Shown piece after piece: positions 5,081-9,481 of a stretch of DNA of 9,481 nt. A program made the position numbers and the translations under genes. The notes beneath the pieces are model-generated. The model did not search any database. It saw nothing but the letters and a program-made list of their open reading frames with translations, and was not told the DNA's origin. The stretch comes from UBA7398 sp964567545 (GTDB lineage: Bacteria > Actinomycetota > Actinomycetes > Nanopelagicales > Nanopelagicaceae), in the NCBI GenBank assembly GCA_964567545.1, contig CAZMNB010000046.1, forward strand, positions 1-9,481, in the 5' to 3' direction. Within the stretch, counting starts at the first letter, position 1; each line of letters begins with the position of its first letter.

Positions 5081-7678
5081 GTGAAGCCGCGACTTTTATT
5101 GCTAGATGGCCACTCATTGGCGTATCGAGCTTTCTTTGCATTACCTGCGGAAAACTTCACAACTTCTACGGGACAACATACAAATGCCGTCTATGGATTC
5201 GCTTCGATGCTAATGAATTTGATCCGCGATGAACGCCCCACTCACATTGCAGTTGCTTTCGATGTATCTAGAAAAACATTTAGGAGTGAGAAGTATCCTG
5301 AGTACAAAGCAACTCGATCTGCGACCCCTGACGAATTTCGATCTCAATCTGCATTTCTTTATGAGTTAGTTGACGCTTTTGGAATTATGAGGTTCGAAAA
5401 AGAAGGATTCGAAGCAGACGATATTCTGGCAACTATTTCTACTTCAGCCGTGGCGAAAGGTTTTGAAGTTCTAATCTGCACTGGCGACCGAGATAGTTTT
5501 CAACTAGTTAGTGGCGAGGTAACTGTTCTTTACCCAAAGAAAGGCGTCACAGAACTTGCTCGAATGACACCAGAAGCGGTGTTTGAAAAATATGGACTAA
5601 CCCCAGCACAGTATCCAGATTTTGCTGCGCTGCGCGGTGACCCAAGCGATAACTTGCCTTCAGTTCCAGGCGTTGGCGAGAAGACTGCAACTAAATGGAT
5701 ACAGGAGTACGGATCACTTACCAAATTATTGGAAAACGCCGATAAATTGGCTGGCAAAGTTGGTGAATCATTACGAGCCAGTATTGCAAGTGTAAAAACT
5801 AATCGCGAACTCACCTCATTGCTTCACGATGTACCAATTACATTTGAAGTTGCCAACTTGCTCTGGAGCGGTCCAAACGAAGCGGAAATTTCTAAGTTAT
5901 TTGATCAACTAGAAATTCGTACTTTGAAGGAACGATTGAAAGTAATTGGAGTTTCAAATGCCTCGGTGTCAATAGTTACTGCAAAAGTAGACGAACCCAT
6001 GGTTAAGCAAATCACCAACGATGAAATTGATAAGTTAATTAAGAATGAAAATGGTCCAATCACAATCGCAATTTCTTCTGCTAGTGGAAAAATACTTGAG
6101 TATTCAGTCCATATTTCAAGTGGCACTTATCATGTGCAATCTGGAGGTATCGGAAGTTGGTTCTCTGATCCAAAAATTGCGAAAATTTCGCATGTCGCAA
6201 AACCTTTAATTCGAGATTTTGGAATGGCAGGTTTAATTTTCGACACTGAACTGGCCGCATATTTGATTAATCCTGGAACTAGATCTTTAGAACTAACTGA
6301 TTTAACTCAGAGATATTTGGGATTTGCCACCGATTCGCAAAGTGGAGCCAAGGTTGAAACTCTTTTTGATATCTCGAGTTTTGAACCGAGATCTGCGGCA
6401 TGGATAGCGGAGTTAGCGGCGGTTTTGAGGAAGGATTTGAAAGAACGAGAATTGCTAAAACTTTTTGATGAGTTGGAAATTCCTGTTCTGAACTTATTGG
6501 CAGAGATGGAATCGCTAGGAATTGCCGTCGATATTAAGAAATTATCGGAGCTAGAGACTTTATTGCGAAATGATGTCGCGCGAGAGACCGCGGCAGCCCA
6601 TAAAGCTGTGGGTCGAGAGTTTAATGTGGCTTCACCTAAGCAATTACAAGCGGTGCTTTTTGAAGATTTAAACCTACCCAAAACCAAGAAAATTAAAACT
6701 GGATTTACAACTGATGCGGAGGCGCTAGATTGGCTATTTATAAAAACTGGCCACCCAGTCCTGCAAAGTTTATTAAGAATCAGAGAAGCTGGGAAATTAA
6801 GAACCACTATCGAAGGTTTGATAACGGCAACCAGGGCAGACCAACGTATTCACACAACTTTTCAGCAAACAGTTGCAGCTACTGGAAGACTTTCATCGAC
6901 GGATCCAAATCTTCAAAATATTCCAGTTCGCACTGAAGAAGGGCGAAAGATTCGAGATTGTTTTATTGCACAAGCGCCCTTCGTTGATTTAATGACAGCG
7001 GATTACAGCCAAATCGAGATGCGAATTATGGCTCACCTTTCTAAAGACATAAAACTACTTGAAGCATTTCATTCGGGTGAAGATTTGCACTCCACGGTAG
7101 CCTCTGAAGTATTTGGTGTGGCCAGAACTGAAGTTGATGCTGAGATGCGCCGAAAAATTAAAGCGATGTCTTACGGATTAGCTTATGGATTATCTTCTTT
7201 CGGGTTGGCGCAACAATTAGGTTTATCACCAACTGAAGCAAGTGAGTTAATGGATCGATATTTTGAACGATTTGGCGGCATTCAAACTTATTTGAAGAGC
7301 GTGGTAGTGGAAGCAAGAGCAAAGGGTTACACCGAAACCATAATGGGACGCCGACGTTATTTGCCAGATTTGAACCAAGATAATCGACAACGGCGTGAGA
7401 TTGCCGAGCGAATGGCGCTAAATTCACCAATTCAAGGTTCTGCCGCTGACATAATTAAAGTTGCGATGTTAAATGTCGGAAGGGCTATTAATGAGGCAGG
7501 TGTTAAGTCTCGTCTATTATTACAAGTACACGACGAATTGATTTGTGAAATCGCACCGGGCGAGGCTGAAATAATGGAAAGTTTGGTTCGCAAAGAAATG
7601 GGTTCCGCATATCCGCTTAATGCGCCATTAGAGGTAAATGTGGGATTTGGCAAAACTTGGGATTTAGCAGCGCATTAA
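5081..7678 (+). CDS. polA: DNA polymerase I (5'-nuclease and polymerase active, proofreading domain degenerate)
   Basis: This enzyme fills gaps in DNA repair and removes RNA primers during lagging-strand synthesis. It is 865 aa from GTG 5081. The 5'-nuclease domain (about 1-290) keeps its metal-binding acids: Asp9, Asp61, the EADD group 111-114, Asp136 and Asp138 in TGDRDS, and Asp187/Asp190 in GDPSDN, followed by a helix-hairpin-helix (VPGVGEKTA). The middle exonuclease-like domain (about 310-460) lacks the DxE, Asp and YxxxD metal ligands, so 3'-5' proofreading is predicted absent, as in Taq and mycobacterial Pol I. The polymerase domain has motif A DYSQIEMR (641-648), O-helix RRKIKAMSYGLAYG (690-703) with Arg690, Lys694, Tyr698 and Tyr702, and motif C QVHDEL (815-820). 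Tyr698 replaces the Phe762 of E. coli. The C-terminus WDLAAH matches the family end. It is followed 1 nt later by the converging MFS gene. Confidence 0.97.
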   Translation: MKPRLLLLDGHSLAYRAFFALPAENFTTSTGQHTNAVYGFASMLMNLIRDERPTHIAVAFDVSRKTFRSEKYPEYKATRSATPDEFRSQSAFLYELVDAFGIMRFEKEGFEADDILATISTSAVAKGFEVLICTGDRDSFQLVSGEVTVLYPKKGVTELARMTPEAVFEKYGLTPAQYPDFAALRGDPSDNLPSVPGVGEKTATKWIQEYGSLTKLLENADKLAGKVGESLRASIASVKTNRELTSLLHDVPITFEVANLLWSGPNEAEISKLFDQLEIRTLKERLKVIGVSNASVSIVTAKVDEPMVKQITNDEIDKLIKNENGPITIAISSASGKILEYSVHISSGTYHVQSGGIGSWFSDPKIAKISHVAKPLIRDFGMAGLIFDTELAAYLINPGTRSLELTDLTQRYLGFATDSQSGAKVETLFDISSFEPRSAAWIAELAAVLRKDLKERELLKLFDELEIPVLNLLAEMESLGIAVDIKKLSELETLLRNDVARETAAAHKAVGREFNVASPKQLQAVLFEDLNLPKTKKIKTGFTTDAEALDWLFIKTGHPVLQSLLRIREAGKLRTTIEGLITATRADQRIHTTFQQTVAATGRLSSTDPNLQNIPVRTEEGRKIRDCFIAQAPFVDLMTADYSQIEMRIMAHLSKDIKLLEAFHSGEDLHSTVASEVFGVARTEVDAEMRRKIKAMSYGLAYGLSSFGLAQQLGLSPTEASELMDRYFERFGGIQTYLKSVVVEARAKGYTETIMGRRRYLPDLNQDNRQRREIAERMALNSPIQGSAADIIKVAMLNVGRAINEAGVKSRLLLQVHDELICEIAPGEAEIMESLVRKEMGSAYPLNAPLEVNVGFGKTWDLAAH

Positions 7679-7679
7679 A

Positions 7680-8906
7680 TTATTTGTTGGTGTCAGCATT
7701 ATCTTCCATAGCATGTAAATCAGATTCTGCAGTTGGCAATCTATTTGCTGCCTTAAAATGTTTCTTACCAGCGGTCATAATTAAGTAGCCGGTAGCTACG
7801 CAAACACTGGTGATTAAGAAACACCATCTTGGTCCGTAATTTTCAGCAATTACACCGCCGATCGCTGATCCAATCGCAGCGCATGTGCCTTCCACAGTCC
7901 ATAGCCATGCCAGTGCTGAAACTGCGCTCCCTTTCGGCCTAACCGCTTCGGTGACTTCCCAATAAAAAACTTGTTCAACTCCGCCTACCAAACCAATTAT
8001 GGCAGCGAGGAAAATGAGGGACCAATCAGGGTAAGCGAGCGATAACGGCGCTACCGAAAGAATCCAAAATCTATAAGTGACTAGGAAACCTTTTAGTGGT
8101 GATAGTTTCCGGGAAATTGTTCCGGCAATCACGCCCCCAAAAACATTGAATAAACCAAAGACGGCGAAAATAAGCGCGGCTCTTGAAGGTAGATTTTCTT
8201 GAGTCGTATAAGCGGGTATTCCAATATTAAATGCGCCCCAACCGAAACCTATGACTACACCTTCTATCGCAAGAATCTGCATTGCCGGAACTCGCCAAAT
8301 TGGCAGGGTATCTATTTCCTTCTGTTCCGGAATCCAATCTCGCGAAATTTTTGTAAAAGCAATTGAAATGCCTCCCACGAACATTAGTAAAGCGCAAAGT
8401 TGAAGCGCCGAATCAGGGCTTGAACTCAGAGAGAGCGAAGTTGCAATTACCGGGCCAAAAATTCCGGTGGCGCTCAGAACTGCAGTGTCAAGAGCATATG
8501 CCGTTCGCCATTGTTGTTCTGGTAACGCAATTTTCCAGAGTGGTCGGATTGATAAATTAATTGGTGGTGAGAAGAGACCAAATAAAAAAGCCATAATGAT
8601 TAATTGTTTTGCGTTACTAGTAGCACTAAACCAAAGAATCGAAAAAGCAAAAGCTGGAACCATAATTCGCAGCGGCCATTTCTGTCCGTACTTATCGATA
8701 AAAGCACCGCGTAACCCAGCGGTTCCCGCACCTGCAATTGAGTTCGCACCAATTGCTAATCCCGCTAGCGCGATCGACCCAGTTTCGCGCTGCACTTTAA
8801 AAAAAATTGAAAGTGAAATCATCCCGTAGGCAATTCGGGCTGGAAGTGCGGCAATGATCAATACTCGAGCAGCAGGTACGCGTAAAAGTTCCAAATATCG
8901 ACCCAT
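7680..8906 (-). CDS. Major facilitator superfamily (MFS) transporter, substrate unknown
   Basis: A 408 aa inner-membrane secondary transporter with about 12 hydrophobic segments in a 6+6 pattern. Helices fall roughly at 13-36, 44-63, 80-96, 100-120, 140-160, 168-186, 208-230, 243-263, 277-291, 296-314, 326-352 and 360-380, with a charged loop at 187-205 between the halves. The loop between the second and third helices, RGAFIDKYGQKWPLR (66-80), is a version of MFS motif A with Asp71 and Gly74. The N-terminus (YLELLRVPAAR) resembles actinobacterial MFS proteins usually annotated as drug or metabolite efflux pumps. The hydrophilic C-terminal tail (381-408) is acidic near its end. No residue identifies the substrate. 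The start ATG follows TAGACT by 6 nt, so the mRNA is probably leaderless. The gene sits between polA and rpsA in the opposite direction and ends 1 nt from polA with no obvious terminator hairpin. Confidence 0.88.
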   Translation of the reverse strand: MGRYLELLRVPAARVLIIAALPARIAYGMISLSIFFKVQRETGSIALAGLAIGANSIAGAGTAGLRGAFIDKYGQKWPLRIMVPAFAFSILWFSATSNAKQLIIMAFLFGLFSPPINLSIRPLWKIALPEQQWRTAYALDTAVLSATGIFGPVIATSLSLSSSPDSALQLCALLMFVGGISIAFTKISRDWIPEQKEIDTLPIWRVPAMQILAIEGVVIGFGWGAFNIGIPAYTTQENLPSRAALIFAVFGLFNVFGGVIAGTISRKLSPLKGFLVTYRFWILSVAPLSLAYPDWSLIFLAAIIGLVGGVEQVFYWEVTEAVRPKGSAVSALAWLWTVEGTCAAIGSAIGGVIAENYGPRWCFLITSVCVATGYLIMTAGKKHFKAANRLPTAESDLHAMEDNADTNK

Positions 8907-8912
8907 TTTCGG

Positions 8913-8918
8913 AGTCTA
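8913..8918 (-). promoter_or_regulatory. -10 box of the MFS gene (leaderless start)
   Basis: On the - strand this reads TAGACT, then CCGAAA, then the ATG at 8906. The arrangement and spacing are the same as for the thioesterase gene. No ribosome binding site separates the box from the ATG, and no clear -35 hexamer is visible. Confidence 0.5.
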
Positions 8919-8939
8919 CCTAACCAAAAGTTCCCTGAA

Positions 8940-8969
8940 TTGACCTAGATGGCGGGCTATAAGTAACCT
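8940..8969 (+). promoter_or_regulatory. Candidate distal rpsA promoter
   Basis: TTGACC at 8940-8945 and TAACCT at 8964-8969 are separated by 18 nt and match the -35 and -10 consensus reasonably. This would give an rpsA leader of roughly 120 nt. TATAAG at 8958-8963 is a better -10 box but is too close to the -35. The call is tentative. Confidence 0.3.
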
Positions 8970-9065
8970 TTCCCCTCGCTCACATCTCTTGCACTGACCT
9001 CGGACAGAGTAGGAAAGTGCCCAGTAAATTTAACAGGTTTTCTGGAGTCGGGTTGTGCGCTTACC

Positions 9066-9071
9066 TACTAT
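9066..9071 (+). promoter_or_regulatory. Candidate proximal -10 box of rpsA
   Basis: TACTAT fits the TANNNT pattern and would start transcription near 9078, leaving a short leader of about 17 nt that still contains the GGAG ribosome binding site. No good -35 hexamer is present at 16-18 nt upstream. Confidence 0.35.
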
Positions 9072-9086
9072 TTTGAATCCCCAATC

Positions 9087-9090
9087 GGAG
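9087..9090 (+). promoter_or_regulatory. Ribosome binding site of rpsA
   Basis: GGAG lies only 4 nt before the TTG start at 9095, closer than usual. An in-frame TGA at 9074-9076 excludes any earlier start, and no ATG or GTG codon is in frame nearby, so this site supports the TTG. Confidence 0.6.
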
Positions 9091-9094
9091 CAAC

Positions 9095-9481
9095 TTGAGT
9101 ATTGCAAATGTAGCTGTAAATGATATTGGTTCAGCAGAAGATTTCTTAGCCGCAATCGAAGGCACAATCAAGAATTTTAATGATGGAGATTTAGTAACTG
9201 GAATTGTCGTCCAGGTTGATCGCGATGAAGTTCTACTTGATATTGGTTATAAGACCGAAGGTGTAATTCCATCCCGCGAACTCTCTATCCGTCACGACCT
9301 TGATCCAAGTGAATTGGTAAAAGTTGGCGACCGTGTCGAAGCACTTGTTCTTCAAAAGGAAGATAAAGAAGGACGCTTAATACTTTCCAAGAAACGCGCT
9401 CAATATGAAAAAGCATGGGGCGACATCGAAGGCAAGAAAGAACGCGATGAAGTTGTTGTCGGAACTGTAATTGAAGTTGTA
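9095..9481 (+). CDS. rpsA: 30S ribosomal protein S1 (5' part, 3' end outside window)
   Basis: This is the first 129 residues of ribosomal protein S1, the OB-fold RNA-binding protein of the small subunit that helps load mRNA. The frame starts at TTG 9095 and stays open to the last base. The N-terminus SIANVAVNDIGSAEDFLAAIEGTIKNF is the form typical of actinobacterial S1. The first S1 domain (about 30-101) contains DGDLVTGIVVQVDRDEVLLDIGYKTEGVIPSRELS and ends in EDKEGRLILSKKRA. A second domain begins near 117 (RDEVVVGTVIEVV). Full-length actinobacterial S1 is about 480-500 residues, so roughly a quarter is visible. The TTG start is forced by the in-frame TGA at 9074-9076. The polA-then-rpsA order is also found in Mycobacterium tuberculosis (Rv1629, Rv1630), where coaE follows; coaE may therefore lie beyond the window. 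Confidence 0.95.
   Translation, partial: MSIANVAVNDIGSAEDFLAAIEGTIKNFNDGDLVTGIVVQVDRDEVLLDIGYKTEGVIPSRELSIRHDLDPSELVKVGDRVEALVLQKEDKEGRLILSKKRAQYEKAWGDIEGKKERDEVVVGTVIEVV

Larger units (their letters stand above)
8907..9094. other. Divergent intergenic region between the MFS gene and rpsA
   Basis: This 188 nt stretch is the longest non-coding segment in the window. It contains the MFS -10 box at its left end and the rpsA leader at its right end. I see no open reading frame of note, tRNA, riboswitch-like fold or strong inverted repeat. The only longer-range pairing is AGTAGG (9008-9013) with CCTACT (9064-9069), too short and too far apart to trust. TAAATT at 9025-9030 is a further possible -10 box for rpsA. 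Confidence 0.7.

Noticed and set aside
5079..5081. ATG overlapping the polA GTG as an alternative polA start
   Set aside because: It is out of frame with the polymerase; the GTG at 5081 gives the conserved N-terminus MKPRLLLLDGHSLAYRAF.
6307..6807. A 166-codon open frame on the - strand inside polA
   Set aside because: It is a low-complexity Ser/Asn-rich translation opposite the conserved polymerase gene, explained by codon composition.
8467..8829. A 120-codon open frame on the + strand opposite the MFS gene
   Set aside because: The - strand frame gives a clear 12-helix transporter; the + strand translation has no family resemblance.
8911..9090. Short repeats GGAGTC (8911-8916, 9044-9049) and TCGGAG (8909-8914, 9085-9090) as operator sites
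   Set aside because: Six-base matches in a 188 nt region are expected by chance and have no symmetric arrangement.
1..9481. A novel defence, mobile or biosynthetic system
   Set aside because: All coding space is taken by recognisable transport, housekeeping or common enzyme families. No integrase, transposase, repeat array, toxin-antitoxin pair or unassigned gene cluster is visible.

Overview
The window looks like chromosomal DNA from a streamlined, moderately low-GC actinobacterium, most likely one of the freshwater acI / Nanopelagicales type (Planktophila-Nanopelagicus group). That is an inference. The start of ribosomal protein S1 is of the actinobacterial type (VAVNDIGSAEDFLAA then DGD-V-G). 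polA lies just upstream of rpsA, as in Mycobacterium. DNA polymerase I has the mycobacterial-style Tyr in the O-helix. Intergenic gaps are extremely short and base composition is only moderate by eye (not counted). No mobile element, CRISPR array, tRNA or rRNA is visible.

Layout. (1) 1-4622, + strand: a branched-chain amino acid (HAAT/Liv-type) ABC importer. It comprises the 3' part of the substrate-binding protein livJ, a strong hairpin, then a tight livH-livM-livG-livF block with 0-4 bp gaps or overlaps. (2) 4626-5042, - strand: a PaaI/YdiI-type hotdog thioesterase, convergent with livF (3 nt gap) and divergent from polA (38 nt gap). (3) 5081-7678, + strand: complete polA with active 5'-nuclease and polymerase motifs but a degenerate proofreading domain. 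(4) 7680-8906, - strand: a 12-helix MFS transporter, convergent with polA (1 nt gap). (5) 8907-9094: the only sizeable intergenic region, holding the MFS promoter and the rpsA leader. (6) 9095 to the window end, + strand: 5' end of rpsA from a TTG start.

How the genes work together: LivJ delivers branched-chain or related amino acids to the LivHM channel, powered by LivG and LivF. The hairpin between livJ and livH, together with stronger high-expression codon bias in livJ, fits the usual need for more binding protein than permease. The other genes are housekeeping neighbours rather than one pathway.

I do not see a novel defence, mobile or biosynthetic system here. The parts most worth a second look are regulatory and evolutionary: three genes whose start codons sit 6-7 nt after a TAGAAT/TAGACT -10 box (predicted leaderless mRNAs), two of them back to back in a 38 nt region; two perfect 10 bp inverted repeats at gene junctions; and the active-site substitutions in PolA.
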